Shown: positions 48,078-59,687, numbered from the stretch's first letter. The stretch is 64,000 nucleotides of DNA from UBA6054 sp963975575 (GCA_963975575.1 CAXBHL010000002.1:504694-568693); one strand, 5' to 3'. Translations and numbers: made by a program. Notes: a model not told the origin generated them from the letters alone.

Positions 48078-48419
48078 ATGGCCGTCGAATGGTCCGACAC
48101 GATCCTGATCGCAAACCTCGCCGACGAGCCGGCGCTCTCCGATGAGCTGGCGCTGATCTGCGAGAAGGTCGAGGCCGCCGGGCAGCCGCCCCACGCCGTG
48201 CTCGATTTCGCCGAGGTCTCCTACATCAACTCGTCCAACATCGCCCAGCTCCTCCGCCTCCGCAAGCTGCTCGACGCCTCGAGCCGCTCCATGCGACTCT
48301 CCGGCGTGACCGATGACGTCATGTCCGTCCTCATGGTCACCGGGCTCGACAAGGTCTTCAAGTTCGCCCCCGACACCCTGACCGCCCTGGCCGGACTCCA
48401 GCTCTCCGACGCCGATTGA
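48078..48419 (+). CDS. STAS-domain anti-anti-sigma-like protein
   Basis: 113 residues forming a single STAS domain. VLDFAEVSYINSSNIAQLLRLRK is the phosphorylatable loop, with Ser in NSSN at the position used by SpoIIAA/RsbV. In partner-switching systems the unphosphorylated STAS protein binds an anti-sigma kinase and frees a sigma factor. The gene starts one base after gyrA and shares its mRNA. A SpoIIE/RsbU phosphatase that could dephosphorylate it lies at 49344-50588. No kinase was found in the window. Confidence 0.88.
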   Translation: MAVEWSDTILIANLADEPALSDELALICEKVEAAGQPPHAVLDFAEVSYINSSNIAQLLRLRKLLDASSRSMRLSGVTDDVMSVLMVTGLDKVFKFAPDTLTALAGLQLSDAD

Positions 48420-48424
48420 TCCCG

Positions 48425-48526
48425 TCCCTCGGAGCGGGGGGCAACCTGCCCCCCGTCGGCCCGAAGGGCCGAGTTCGCATCCTTCGGAGCGGGGTGCAAC
48501 CTGCCCCCGTCGGCCCGAAGGGCCGA
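48425..48526. repeat. Tandem repeat (two ~46-base copies) with internal palindrome
   Basis: 48425-48470 and 48482-48526 are near-identical copies beginning with a CGGAGCGGGG block and ending GGCCCGAAGGGCCGAG. The last part, TCGGCCC-GAA-GGGCCGA, is itself a palindrome that can fold in each copy. The unit sits between the STAS and ABC genes. It looks like a REP-type element. Any translation across it is an artefact. Confidence 0.7.
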
Positions 48527-48583
48527 GCCAGAAGCCACCCCGGGCATCCGGCAACGCCCCCCCGCCGAACCGGTACACCAGCC

Positions 48584-49327
48584 ATGCCCACCGCCACCCA
48601 ACCCGGCCGTCCCGCCACGCAGACCGCCGCGGTGGCCGAACTGACCGACATCCGCAAGATCTACTACAAACCCGACGGCTCCGTCATGGTCGAGGCCCTC
48701 CGCGGCGTCGACCTGACCATCCCCAAGGGCCAGTACATGGCCATCATGGGCGCCTCCGGCTCGGGCAAGTCCACCCTCATGAACATCCTCGGCTGCCTCG
48801 ACCGGCCCACCTCCGGCAGCTACCTGCTCGACGGCACCCCCGCCGACCAGCTCGAGGACGAGCAACTCTCCGCCTTCCGAGGTCGCAAGATCGGCTTCGT
48901 CTTCCAGGCCTTCAACCTCATCCCGCAGCTGACGGTCGAGGAGAACGTCGCCGTGCCCCTGTTCTACCAGGGCGTGCACAAGAACGAACGCCTCGAACGC
49001 GCCCGCCAGAAGCTCGACATGGTCGGTCTCGGCGACCGCACCACGCACCGCCCCCGCGAACTCTCCGGCGGCCAGCAGCAACGCGTCGCCATCGCCCGCT
49101 CCCTCGTCACCGAGCCGGTCATCCTCATGGCCGACGAGCCCACCGGCAACCTCGACTCCAAGACCGGCGAGGCCATCCTCACGATGTTCGAGGACCTGCA
49201 CCAGAAGGGCATGACCATCCTCATGGTCACCCACGACGACGCCGTCGCCGACCGGTGCGAACGCATCTTCCGCCTCCGCGACGGCCTCGTCGAACGCGAC
49301 GAGGTCCTCCGCAGCCGGCGAAAGTAG
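48584..49327 (+). CDS. MacB/LolD-type ABC transporter ATP-binding protein (orphan)
   Basis: 247 residues from ATG 48584. Walker A is GASGSGKST, the signature is LSGGQQQRVAIARSL, Walker B LMADEPTGNLDS follows, and THDDAVADR is the switch. LTVEENVAVPLFYQG and the overall length match the MacB/FtsE-like branch that exports lipoproteins or peptides. No permease gene is beside it, unlike the pair at 23474-25837. A ribosome binding site is not obvious. Its partner must be encoded elsewhere. Confidence 0.92.
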   Translation: MPTATQPGRPATQTAAVAELTDIRKIYYKPDGSVMVEALRGVDLTIPKGQYMAIMGASGSGKSTLMNILGCLDRPTSGSYLLDGTPADQLEDEQLSAFRGRKIGFVFQAFNLIPQLTVEENVAVPLFYQGVHKNERLERARQKLDMVGLGDRTTHRPRELSGGQQQRVAIARSLVTEPVILMADEPTGNLDSKTGEAILTMFEDLHQKGMTILMVTHDDAVADRCERIFRLRDGLVERDEVLRSRRK

Positions 49328-49343
49328 GCTCCGCCCCGTCCCG

Positions 49344-50588
49344 CTAAGCCTCGACGGCAGCCCCCGTCGGCGCCACGAACAGCGCCGTGATGTCGTCCGG
49401 CTGGTGCAGCGATCCGGACGCGCCGTCCAGTTCGCGCTCGATCCCCGCCACCGCCTCGGCCAGCGGCACGCCCCCGTCGCCCGCGTGGCTGAGCTTGTGA
49501 AGGTACGTCAGCGTCGGCCGCTTGAAGTCGTCGCCCTCCGAGCCGTCCTTCGGGAACGCCACCTCGAACCCGTCGCTGAACAGGATCATCAGATCGCCCG
49601 GGTCCAGCTTGACCGTGGTCTGCCCGAAGTCCGCCCCGGCGAACACGCCCAGCAGCGGGCCCTCGGGCTCGATGCGGTCGATGCTCTTCCCGCCCTGACG
49701 CACGATGATGGGCGGCGGGTGCCCCGCACCCGCCAGCGTCACCTCGCCGGACCGCGCGTCGAACACGCCGTACACCGCCGTCGCGAACCGCGACGAGCCC
49801 CCCGTGTGCTCGGTCATCGCGTTGTTGAGCCGGAACAGCGCCTCCGCCGGCGGGACCACCCGCGCGTCGGCCCCGACCCCGTCGAGCTTGTGCAGCCCGC
49901 ACGCGATGATCATCGTCATCAGCGCCGCCGGCACCCCGTGGCCCACCGCGTCGGCGATGAAGAACGCCGACCGGTGCTCGTCGAGCTGCGCAATGTCATA
50001 GATGTCCCCCGACACGTACGTCGCCGGCCGGTACACCACGCCCACCTCGACCCCGTTCAGGTCGGGCATCTTCCGCGGCATGTGCGCCCGCTGGATCGAC
50101 GCGGCCGTCTGCATCTCCTCCTGCAGCCGCGCCATCTCGCCGTACGCGCCGTTGACGCTCAGCTGCGAGATCTTCAGCTCGTCCCGCAGCCGCTGCACCG
50201 TCGCCTGGCGGGCCGAAAGCGCCCGCACCGACCACGCGATCTGCGCCGGCTCGGCGTCCCACGGCAGCACGACCATCCCCTCGGCCGCCAGCATCGCCCC
50301 GATCCGGCGCAGCTCCGGCGGCACCAGCACCACCCCAGGGTGCAGGGACTCCTGCGCCCGGTCGGCGAGCTGATACACCGCCGCGTCCGACTCGTCCGCC
50401 GCCAGCACCACCACGAACACCCCGCGGTGCGCGGGCGTGAACGCCTCTTCCAGCGTGATCATCTTGGCCTGCAGCCCCTGCCCGCGGCACACGTCCGCCC
50501 AAGGACCCACCCCGCCCGCCGTGTCCAGGCGGGCGCTGCCCGCGACCAGCGTGATCGGACCTGTACCGCTCGGTCGGGTGCTGGGCAC
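49344..50588 (-). CDS. SpoIIE/RsbU-type PP2C phosphatase
   Basis: 414 residues from GTG 50588, with GGAG seven bases upstream. The N-terminal ~130 residues look like a receiver-type alpha/beta domain. A helix/coiled coil at about 135-170 (LRDELKISQLSVNGAYGEMARLQEEMQ-like) follows, and then the PP2C domain (VSGDIYDIAQLD, ADAVGHGVPAALMTM, GAGHPPPIIV, FSDGFEVAF) with the metal Asp residues. Such phosphatases dephosphorylate STAS anti-sigma antagonists. The STAS protein at 48078 is a candidate target. Both converge on the ABC gene region. Confidence 0.92.
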   Translation of the reverse strand: MPSTRPSGTGPITLVAGSARLDTAGGVGPWADVCRGQGLQAKMITLEEAFTPAHRGVFVVVLAADESDAAVYQLADRAQESLHPGVVLVPPELRRIGAMLAAEGMVVLPWDAEPAQIAWSVRALSARQATVQRLRDELKISQLSVNGAYGEMARLQEEMQTAASIQRAHMPRKMPDLNGVEVGVVYRPATYVSGDIYDIAQLDEHRSAFFIADAVGHGVPAALMTMIIACGLHKLDGVGADARVVPPAEALFRLNNAMTEHTGGSSRFATAVYGVFDARSGEVTLAGAGHPPPIIVRQGGKSIDRIEPEGPLLGVFAGADFGQTTVKLDPGDLMILFSDGFEVAFPKDGSEGDDFKRPTLTYLHKLSHAGDGGVPLAEAVAGIERELDGASGSLHQPDDITALFVAPTGAAVEA

Positions 50589-50664
50589 GGCGATGCTCCA
50601 TGGTGTGCGTGGGACGGGGAAAACCCGTCCCTCACCGGAGCATCGACCCCGCCCGCCCCCGCCT

Positions 50665-51174
50665 TTAGTCGGTCATCCCCTCCAGGCGTTTCGTGTCCAG
50701 CCGGATCTGCTGCCCAGACTGCAGATCCAGTTCGTCCAGCATGCCCCCCTGGAGCTCGATGGCATACCGGGCGTTGAACCGGCTCGAGTACCGCTTGAGC
50801 CGGCGCTCGTACTGCAGGGCCGTTTCGTCGGCCCCCCTGGGCTCCTCGACGGGCATGTGGTGCATCGCCACGATCCGCCCGTCCGAGTCCAGAAAGATAA
50901 TGTCGATGGGCACCAGGCAGTCCCGCATCACGAACTGGCGGATTTGCGAGTCCGGAAACGAGAACAGCATGCCCCCGTTCTCGGGGATCGATTCCACCCC
51001 GCCGAGCCCCTTCTCCCGCGTCGCCTGGTCGGCCACCAGCTCGAGCGTGAAGTCCCGCCCGTCGATCGTGACGACCTCGTAGCCCGCCGGCGCCGCCGGC
51101 TTCGAGCACCCCTGCGTCGACACGCACGCCCCGAGCACCAGCACCGCCAGGCTCGCAGCCAACGCCCGCATCAT
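50665..51174 (-). CDS. DUF192 lipoprotein
   Basis: 169 residues starting at a double Met (51174). The lipoprotein signal ends in VLVLGAC. The DUF192 core (about 35-165) has VVTIDGRDFTLELVADQATREKGLGG, a FPDSQIRQFVMRDCLVPIDIIFLD stretch and ELQGG near the end. DUF192 proteins are small extracellular beta-barrels of unknown role, often in planctomycetes and archaea. ATGA overlap with gluQ places it downstream in a two-gene transcript. The first Cys fits lipid attachment. Confidence 0.88.
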   Translation of the reverse strand: MMRALAASLAVLVLGACVSTQGCSKPAAPAGYEVVTIDGRDFTLELVADQATREKGLGGVESIPENGGMLFSFPDSQIRQFVMRDCLVPIDIIFLDSDGRIVAMHHMPVEEPRGADETALQYERRLKRYSSRFNARYAIELQGGMLDELDLQSGQQIRLDTKRLEGMTD

Positions 51175-52166
51175 CGTCCAGCCCCATGCATCAGCCACGC
51201 GTCGTCCTCCGGTCCGAACACCACATCGTCCGGGGGGATGGTATCGAGCCGGACCGCCCCGATCAGATCCCGGGCCGCGACCGATCCGCCCGCGTCCACC
51301 CCGCACCAGCGGGCCAGCAGCGCCAGCACCCGCCCCGCCGGCACCCCCAGATCCCGGTAATGGTCGATCCGCGTGTCCCCGTGCCGCTTGGCCAGGCGCC
51401 GCCCGTCCGCGCCCCGCACCAGCGGCAGGTGCGTGTACGCCGGAGCCCCGCCCAGCCCCAGCCCCCGGTACAGCAAGGTCTGCCGACCGGCCGAGTCGAG
51501 CAGGTCGTCGCCCCGCACCACCTCGGTCACGCCCTGCCGGGCGTCGTCGACCACCACCGCCAGCTGGTAGCTCGGGCACCCGCGCTTGGTCCACACCACG
51601 AAGTCGCCCACCGACCGCGCCACGTCCAGCTCCACCCGCCCCCGGAATCGGTCATCGATGTCCACGCGCCCGTCGTCGACCGCCAGGCGCCAGTTGGTCG
51701 CACCGTCCGCAAAGTCGCAGCCCGCGCCCGCCCGGAACCCGGCCGGCCGCAGCGACGCGTCGAAGCGCACCTCGTGGTCCCCCTCGTTGGGCGCCGACGC
51801 CGCCGCCTCGATCTCGGCCCGGGTCAGCACGCACGGGTACACCAGCCCGCGCCCCGCCAGCGTCCGCATCGCGTCTTGATAGGGCGCCATGTCCCGCGAC
51901 TGCACGGACGCGGCGCCGTCCCAGTCCAGCCCGAGCCAGCGCAGCGTCTTTGCGGTCGCGTCGATCACGCCCGGCTTGACCCGCGGCGTGTCCAGGTCCT
52001 CGATCCGCAAGGGAAGCGACCACCCCCCGGCGCGGGCCAGGCACCAGTTCACCAGGAACGTCCGCGCGTTGCCCAGGTGCAACGCGCCCGTCGGCGACGG
52101 GGCCAGGCGGCTGACGGGCCGCCCTGCCGTGCCCGCAGGCCACTTTTTGCCGTCGGCGAGAGTCAC
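51171..52166 (-). CDS. gluQ: Glutamyl-Q tRNA(Asp) synthetase
   Basis: 331 residues, the length of GluQ-RS, which is a GluRS catalytic domain without an anticodon-binding part. The HIGH-type motif is APSPTGALHLGNAR and the KMSKS-equivalent is GRRLAKRHGD. RIEDLDTPR is also conserved. It attaches glutamate to queuosine 34 of tRNA-Asp in the cytoplasm. The zinc-binding region near 110 (YPCVLTRAEIEAAA) retains only one clear Cys. It makes functional sense together with queF 14 kb away. Confidence 0.92.
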   Translation of the reverse strand: MTLADGKKWPAGTAGRPVSRLAPSPTGALHLGNARTFLVNWCLARAGGWSLPLRIEDLDTPRVKPGVIDATAKTLRWLGLDWDGAASVQSRDMAPYQDAMRTLAGRGLVYPCVLTRAEIEAAASAPNEGDHEVRFDASLRPAGFRAGAGCDFADGATNWRLAVDDGRVDIDDRFRGRVELDVARSVGDFVVWTKRGCPSYQLAVVVDDARQGVTEVVRGDDLLDSAGRQTLLYRGLGLGGAPAYTHLPLVRGADGRRLAKRHGDTRIDHYRDLGVPAGRVLALLARWCGVDAGGSVAARDLIGAVRLDTIPPDDVVFGPEDDAWLMHGAGR

Positions 52167-52228
52167 GCCCGCATTGTGGGTACACTCGGCCTGCGGGGCA
52201 ACCCGGCCCCAGCGGGAGGAAGACCAGG

Positions 52229-52531
52229 ATGGCCGACCAGACGATCGAGAAAATGAACGAGTCCCAAATCGCGGCCGAGCTGGAAAAGTACCCAGAATGG
52301 TCCGAAGTCGGGGGCAAGATCCAGCGGACCTTCCAGTTCCCCAGCTTCGTCGCGTCCATCGCGTTCGTCCAGAAACTGGCCGAGTACGCCGAACGCGTCC
52401 AGCACCACCCCGACGTCCTCATCCGCTACGACAAGGTCACCCTGACCGTGTCCACCCACGACGCCGGCGGCATCACCCACAAGGACTTCGATCTCGCCGA
52501 GGAGTCGAACCGGCTCTCGGCCCCCAAGTAA
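52229..52531 (+). CDS. phhB: Pterin-4a-carbinolamine dehydratase
   Basis: 100 residues. The PCD signature is complete: VQKLAEYAERVQHHPDVLIRYDKV with the two catalytic His, then LTVSTHDAGGITHKDFDLA. It dehydrates 4a-hydroxytetrahydrobiopterin and can act as a dimerisation cofactor. AGGAGG-type site (GGAGGAAG) precedes ATG 52229. No aromatic amino-acid hydroxylase gene is adjacent, which is usual for bacterial PCD genes recruited to molybdopterin or other chemistry. Confidence 0.92.
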   Translation: MADQTIEKMNESQIAAELEKYPEWSEVGGKIQRTFQFPSFVASIAFVQKLAEYAERVQHHPDVLIRYDKVTLTVSTHDAGGITHKDFDLAEESNRLSAPK

Positions 52532-52613
52532 GAAGCCCCCGCCCCCACGGCGTTCCGAGAACGCCGCCCCGGACAACCGTCCGAGCCCGCACGCTCCCGG
52601 GGCCCGAGACCGC

Positions 52614-53357
52614 CTACTTCAGCTCCACCGACCAGTACGCCTCGTCCAGGAACGCCTTCCACGAGTGGTACTTGTCGTGCCCCAGACGCACCGAGATCAG
52701 CGGGTTGCGCCGCGGACGCTTCGGCTGGGCGATCAGCTTCATCCGGGCCTGGTCGGGCGTCCGCCCGCCCTTGCGGCTGTTGCACTTCACGCACGCGCAC
52801 ACCAGGTTCTCCCACGTGTCCGGCCCGCCCTGCGTGCGCGGCTTGACATGGTCGATCGACAGCTCGGAGGTCGGGAACAGGTTGCCGCAGTACTGGCACC
52901 GGTTGCGGTCCCGGGCGAACAGGTTCCGCCGGTTGAGCTTCACGCCCTGCGCGGGCAGCTTGTCGTAGCCGATCAGCCGGATGATCCGCGGCACCGCCAG
53001 GTCGATCCGCACCGTCCGCACCCAGTCGTGCGCATCGGGCTCGAACTGGCGACGCAGCTCGGACAACTCGGTCCAGGTGCTCAGGTCGTAGTTGGTGTAC
53101 GCCCCGTCCTCGGCGTCGATCACCTCGGCGCACTCGCGTGACAACAGCACGAACGCCCGACGCGCCGAGATCACCCGGATCGCCGCGTAGGCCCGGTTGA
53201 GCACCAGCACCTTCGCGTCCAGTCCGCTGTATTCGTGGGCACCCGCCCCGAGCGCCGCCCCCGCGCCCGCGTCGGATCCGGCGGGCGTGATCCCCCACCC
53301 GCCGACGGCCTGGGACGGGTCCGCGTCCTCCCCGGAACTCCTGGGTGGGCGAGACAT
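52614..53357 (-). CDS. HNH endonuclease family protein
   Basis: 247 residues. The C-terminal HNH motif is RNRCQYCGNLFPTSELSIDHVKPRTQGG followed by NLVCACVKCNSRKGG, with two CxxC pairs forming the zinc knuckle. The N-terminal ~50 residues are low-complexity, and VLNRAYAAIRVISARRAFVLLSRECAEVI begins the conserved domain found in stand-alone HNH proteins of planctomycetes and cyanobacteria. It may nick or cut DNA; no restriction partner is near. Not part of an intron or phage context here. Confidence 0.9.
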   Translation of the reverse strand: MSRPPRSSGEDADPSQAVGGWGITPAGSDAGAGAALGAGAHEYSGLDAKVLVLNRAYAAIRVISARRAFVLLSRECAEVIDAEDGAYTNYDLSTWTELSELRRQFEPDAHDWVRTVRIDLAVPRIIRLIGYDKLPAQGVKLNRRNLFARDRNRCQYCGNLFPTSELSIDHVKPRTQGGPDTWENLVCACVKCNSRKGGRTPDQARMKLIAQPKRPRRNPLISVRLGHDKYHSWKAFLDEAYWSVELK

Positions 53358-53537
53358 GCGTGAGTGTTCTACCCGATTCGACGCAAAAGATCAAGCGGAG
53401 CGACGCTTTCAACGCCCGGAAACCCTTTGATAGCACCGGTTTGACGCGTTCTTCGCGGACAGGCCGGCCCGACAACCCTCCGGGGTGATGCTCGTATACT
53501 CGCCCCCGAATACCGGCTTCAAGGAGGAACAGCCGCG

Positions 53538-54446
53538 ATGCCCGACCCGCTGGACGTGATCATGCCGGCCTACAACGCGGAGCGTTGGATCGCCGAGGCC
53601 GCCCGCTCGGTCCTCGCGCTGCCGAGCGTCCGGTCGCTGACCATCGCCGACGACGGCTCGGAACGACCGGTGACACCCGACGCCCTCGGCACGCCCGAGG
53701 ATCGTCGCGTCCGCATCATCCGCGGCCACAACGCCGGGCAGTCCGGATCGCGCAACCGCGGCATCGAGGCCCTGCTCGACGCGACCGACCCGGCCGAGGA
53801 CGACCGCTCCTGGGCGATGTTCTTCGACGCCGACGACCTGCTCCGCCCCGACGCCTCCGACGCCCTCGACGACGCGGAGCGTGCCGGGTGCGCCGTCTGC
53901 GTGGGCGCCCGCGAGGCGTTCTGGGAGGACGGTCGGCGCGAGCACTTCGGCCCGCCCGACGACCTGCGCGACACCGTCCTGCCCCATCCCGACCAGGTGT
54001 TCCGCTACATCCAGATCTTCGGCGGCGGGGGCATGTGCGTCCGCCGCTCGATCCTCCGCGCGGGCGAGCGATGGGACCCGCTGATCAGCCATTCCTCCGA
54101 CATCGAGTTCCTCCGCCGGGCCGCCGACCACGGCCCGGTGTGGGTGTCCACCCGCTGTCTCCTCCGTTACCGCCGGCATTCGAGCGACCACCACATGTCC
54201 TCGCGCCGGCACGCCTCCGACCGCGCCCGCAGCTTCGCCCGCGTGGTCGCCAAGCACGCCGGCCCGGGCAACGACCGGCTGCTCCGCGACCAGGCCGCCT
54301 GGCTGATCAACCAGGTCTCCAAGCACGCCGGGGACCGGCAGGCCTTCGAGATCATGGTGCGCCTGCACACCGAACGCGGCTGGCCCGTGCCGATCAAGCC
54401 GGCCGTCCGCGCCCGCGTCCGCCGGCTCGTCGGCTCGATGGCGTGA
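53538..54446 (+). CDS. GT2-family glycosyltransferase
   Basis: 302 residues. AAGGAGG precedes ATG 53538, and a TATACT at 53495-53500 could be a -10. The GT-A core shows VIMPAYNAERWIAEA, then TIADDGS for the nucleotide, GSRNRGIEALL, and the metal-binding FFDADDLL. The C-terminal part (about 160-302) is helical and without membrane segments. It transfers a sugar to an unknown acceptor, probably for surface polysaccharide. No other polysaccharide gene is linked. Confidence 0.9.
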   Translation: MPDPLDVIMPAYNAERWIAEAARSVLALPSVRSLTIADDGSERPVTPDALGTPEDRRVRIIRGHNAGQSGSRNRGIEALLDATDPAEDDRSWAMFFDADDLLRPDASDALDDAERAGCAVCVGAREAFWEDGRREHFGPPDDLRDTVLPHPDQVFRYIQIFGGGGMCVRRSILRAGERWDPLISHSSDIEFLRRAADHGPVWVSTRCLLRYRRHSSDHHMSSRRHASDRARSFARVVAKHAGPGNDRLLRDQAAWLINQVSKHAGDRQAFEIMVRLHTERGWPVPIKPAVRARVRRLVGSMA

Positions 54447-54489
54447 CCCGCGCCGGCGCTCCCGGTCCCGACCCGCACCGTGCCGAACG

Positions 54490-54519
54490 AAAAGCCCCGC
54501 GTCCATCGGACGCGGGGCT
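54490..54519 (-). terminator. Terminator of hppA
   Basis: A 12-bp stem AGCCCCGCGTCC/GGACGCGGGGCT (54493-54504/54508-54519). On the minus strand it is followed by a T-run (complement of the AAAA at 54490-54493). The plus side lacks a T-run, so it serves hppA rather than the convergent GT2 gene. Confidence 0.75.
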
Positions 54520-54564
54520 CTGAGTATTCACGCTGCGATCGTCGGCCCGATCAGCCCAAGCGGA

Positions 54565-57291
<2,727 letters not shown>

Positions 57292-57468
57292 CGATGTCCC
57301 TCGTGTGCGTCTTGTGACCCGGCCCCGCGGCCGAGACCCCGCCGTCCCGCCAAGACCGCCGAACCCGCCGGTCGGCGGCCCGGATTTCGGTCAAACGGGA
57401 AGGGTTGCAAGGGTAGGTTCCATCCCGCCCCGCGTCACGCACGCGCCGTGGGGATCCTGACCCCCGCG

Positions 57469-58305
57469 CTATTCCGGCCTGGCCGGAATAGCCCCGTCGC
57501 CCCCCGCCCCGGGCCGATCCGCGCCGGGCCCGTTGGGTCCCAGCAGGTCCGGCCGACGCGCCCGCGTCCGTTCGAGCATCCGCTCCAGACGCCACCGCGC
57601 CACCGCCCGGTGGTCGCCCGATAACAACGCCTCGGGCACCGCCATCCCCATCCACTCCCGCGGGCGGGTGTATTGCGGGCAGTCCAGCAGGCGAACGCCG
57701 TCGCCCGCCGCCAGCCCCAGATCGCGCAGCACCCGCTTGGACAGGCGCGTCCCCACCGCGTCGGTGGTGGGGGCCGGCGCAAAGCTGTCCCGCACCGCCG
57801 ATTCGTCGTGCCCGAGCACCCCCGGCAGCAGCCTGGCCACCGCGTCGATCAGCACCATCGCCGCCAACTCCCCCCCGGACAGCACGAAGTCCCCGATCGA
57901 GACCTCCTCCGGCGCCAGCTTCTCGATCACCCGCTCATCGACCCCCTCGTAGTGCCCGCACAGCAGCAAAAGCCGCTCCGAACGGGCCAAATCCGCGACC
58001 ATCGTCTGGTCCAGCCGCTTGCCCTGCGGCGTCAGGTACACCCGGCGCGCCGGACGCGGGTCCAGCCCCTCGGCGTGCATCGCCGCGTCCCAGACCGGCT
58101 GGCACATCATCACCATCCCCGGCCCGCCCCCGAAGGGCCGGTCATCGGTCTTGGCGTGCTTGTCCTCGGCGAAGTCCCGGATGTTCGTGGCGACCAGCTC
58201 GAGCCGGCCCGACTCCCGGGCCCGACCCGGGATCGACACCGCCATCGCCGCCGGCGGGGCGGCATCGAACATGGCCGGAAATGTGGTCAGCACGTCGATG
58301 CGCAC
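57469..58305 (-). CDS. trmD: tRNA (guanine37-N1)-methyltransferase TrmD
   Basis: 278 residues. The SPOUT knot motifs LLLLCGHYEGVDERV and EVSIGDFVLSGGELAAM are the SAM-binding hallmark. RPFGGGPGMVMM and ESA, PQYTRP are also typical. It methylates G37 of tRNAs to stop frameshifting. It usually sits with rpsP, rimM and rplS; none is adjacent. A 12-bp palindrome (57468-57479 with 57481-57492) covers the stop codon. The tail of about 25 residues is Pro/Gly-rich. Confidence 0.94.
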   Translation of the reverse strand: MRIDVLTTFPAMFDAAPPAAMAVSIPGRARESGRLELVATNIRDFAEDKHAKTDDRPFGGGPGMVMMCQPVWDAAMHAEGLDPRPARRVYLTPQGKRLDQTMVADLARSERLLLLCGHYEGVDERVIEKLAPEEVSIGDFVLSGGELAAMVLIDAVARLLPGVLGHDESAVRDSFAPAPTTDAVGTRLSKRVLRDLGLAAGDGVRLLDCPQYTRPREWMGMAVPEALLSGDHRAVARWRLERMLERTRARRPDLLGPNGPGADRPGAGGDGAIPARPE

Positions 58306-58360
58306 GGGTGGACGATAGATCCGGGGGTGTCGCGGCGTTCACGCGGGCACGGAGATGGCC

Positions 58361-58391
58361 AAAAAACAAAGCCACCGGCTGAACCGGTGGC
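58361..58391 (-). terminator. Terminator of rpsU
   Basis: On the minus strand an 8-bp stem GCCACCGG/CCGGTGGC (58371-58378/58384-58391, loop CTGAA) is followed by a T-run (complement of AAAAAACAAA, 58361-58370). It separates rpsU from trmD. Confidence 0.85.
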
Positions 58392-58416
58392 GGCGAACGG
58401 AGGGCGGGGCCGTTGA

Positions 58417-58593
58417 TCAGTCGCGCCGGGGCGCGCTCTTGCGGGCGGCACGACGACGACGCTCGGAAGGCTTCTCGTAGAACTCCTTCTTCTTGATGTC
58501 CTTCGTGAGGCCCTCTTTCTCGCAGAGCTTCTTGAAGCGACGCATCATCTGATCGGCGCTCTCGCCGCCACGGGCCTTGATCCGGATCGCCAT
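58417..58593 (-). CDS. rpsU: 30S ribosomal protein bS21
   Basis: 58 residues from ATG 58593 with AAGGAG upstream. MAIRIKARGGESADQMMRRFKKLCEKEGL and EKPSERRRRAARK are the S21 hallmark. It binds the 30S platform near the anti-SD helix. An earlier ATG at 58623 adds ten residues and lacks a ribosome binding site. It stands alone with its own terminator. Confidence 0.93.
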   Translation of the reverse strand: MAIRIKARGGESADQMMRRFKKLCEKEGLTKDIKKKEFYEKPSERRRRAARKSAPRRD

Positions 58594-58664
58594 GCCAACT
58601 CCTTGCTGATTCAACACCGGCATTCAACGCCGGGTCGCTATCCAAGGCGGGCAATCCCACAAGG

Positions 58665-59636
58665 TCAACCGCGAGGCCGACTTCCATGCCCCGAGCGAAG
58701 GGAATCGGCGATCCGCGCGACGGCCGGATCCAGCACCGACCACCGAGGCCGCCGGACGTCGGGATCCGGTGCATACCCCAGACGATCCATCAGGCCCCTC
58801 CCGACAGTGGATTCGACCACCCGGATCTCCAGTGGGGTCAATCGGGTGCGGTAGCGGCCCGTGCGTGTGCGGTCCAGGGCACCTCGAGTCATGCCCTTGT
58901 AGGACGCCTCGTCCGGGCGGAACGCACGCTCCGCCGCCTCCTGAAACGCGAGCATCGCCGGGTCGAACGGAATCCCCAGCATCCCGGTCAGGTCAAACAG
59001 CACGCTCGCTGGGTCCGCCACAAGGTCCTCGTATCGCACGATCCGGTGCCGGGCCGGGCCCAGTCGGGCGTCCCACGCCAGGGCCTCGGTCAACGTTCGA
59101 CGCCAGTGACCGGCCGTCCTCCGCACCGAGCGTCCGTGCCACCAGTCCATCTCCATCAAACCGGAGACGACGTCCCGCGGATCACGGCAAAGGTGGATGA
59201 CCTTGGCCTGCGGAGCCACCCGGAGAATGCGGTCGAGGTACCGCCAGTGCTGGGGTGTCTTCTCGCCGAGGACCCCGCCCGACTGCCCCGCGGACAGTCG
59301 TTCACAGACCCACGCGAACTGCGAAGCCGCGTCGCGAAGCCCAGCCCGCACGGCCCCCGCGTAGGCGTCGCCGGTCCCGGGGACCGCGTCGAGGAACAAC
59401 GCACCGCGTCCAGCCCTGGCCCGCCGGAGGTACTCCTCCACGGCCTCGTCCGGGAGCGGATCGGGCAGACCGAACCGTACAGGGTCGAGGTGATCGAAAA
59501 ACTGGGTCTCCGGCGGGATGCGCACGTCGGGATGCGACATCAGCATGGATTGCAGCAGGGTGGTCCCGCAGCGGCCGGTACCGACCACAAAGAAAGTGGG
59601 CAGCGGTGGGACTTTCTGGCGGGGGTTCGGGTCCAT
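58665..59636 (-). CDS. Sulfotransferase family protein
   Basis: 323 residues from ATG 59636. The PAPS 5'-phosphosulfate loop is VGTGRCGTTLLQSML (about 18-32), and the 3'-phosphate site is KVIHLCRDPRDVVSG near 155. RYEDLVADPASVL is typical of the family. It transfers sulfate from PAPS to an acceptor, which in planctomycetes is often a polysaccharide or lipid. No transmembrane segment, no sulfate-assimilation gene adjacent. Confidence 0.9.
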   Translation of the reverse strand: MDPNPRQKVPPLPTFFVVGTGRCGTTLLQSMLMSHPDVRIPPETQFFDHLDPVRFGLPDPLPDEAVEEYLRRARAGRGALFLDAVPGTGDAYAGAVRAGLRDAASQFAWVCERLSAGQSGGVLGEKTPQHWRYLDRILRVAPQAKVIHLCRDPRDVVSGLMEMDWWHGRSVRRTAGHWRRTLTEALAWDARLGPARHRIVRYEDLVADPASVLFDLTGMLGIPFDPAMLAFQEAAERAFRPDEASYKGMTRGALDRTRTGRYRTRLTPLEIRVVESTVGRGLMDRLGYAPDPDVRRPRWSVLDPAVARIADSLRSGHGSRPRG

Positions 59637-59687
59637 CCGTCCCGACGGTAGGAGGGTCGCCCCGGCCCGCACCGGGTACCCTCCCGC

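Noticed and set aside
48421..48540. CRISPR-like array
   Set aside because: Only two copies with an 11-base gap, palindromic and without spacers or cas genes.
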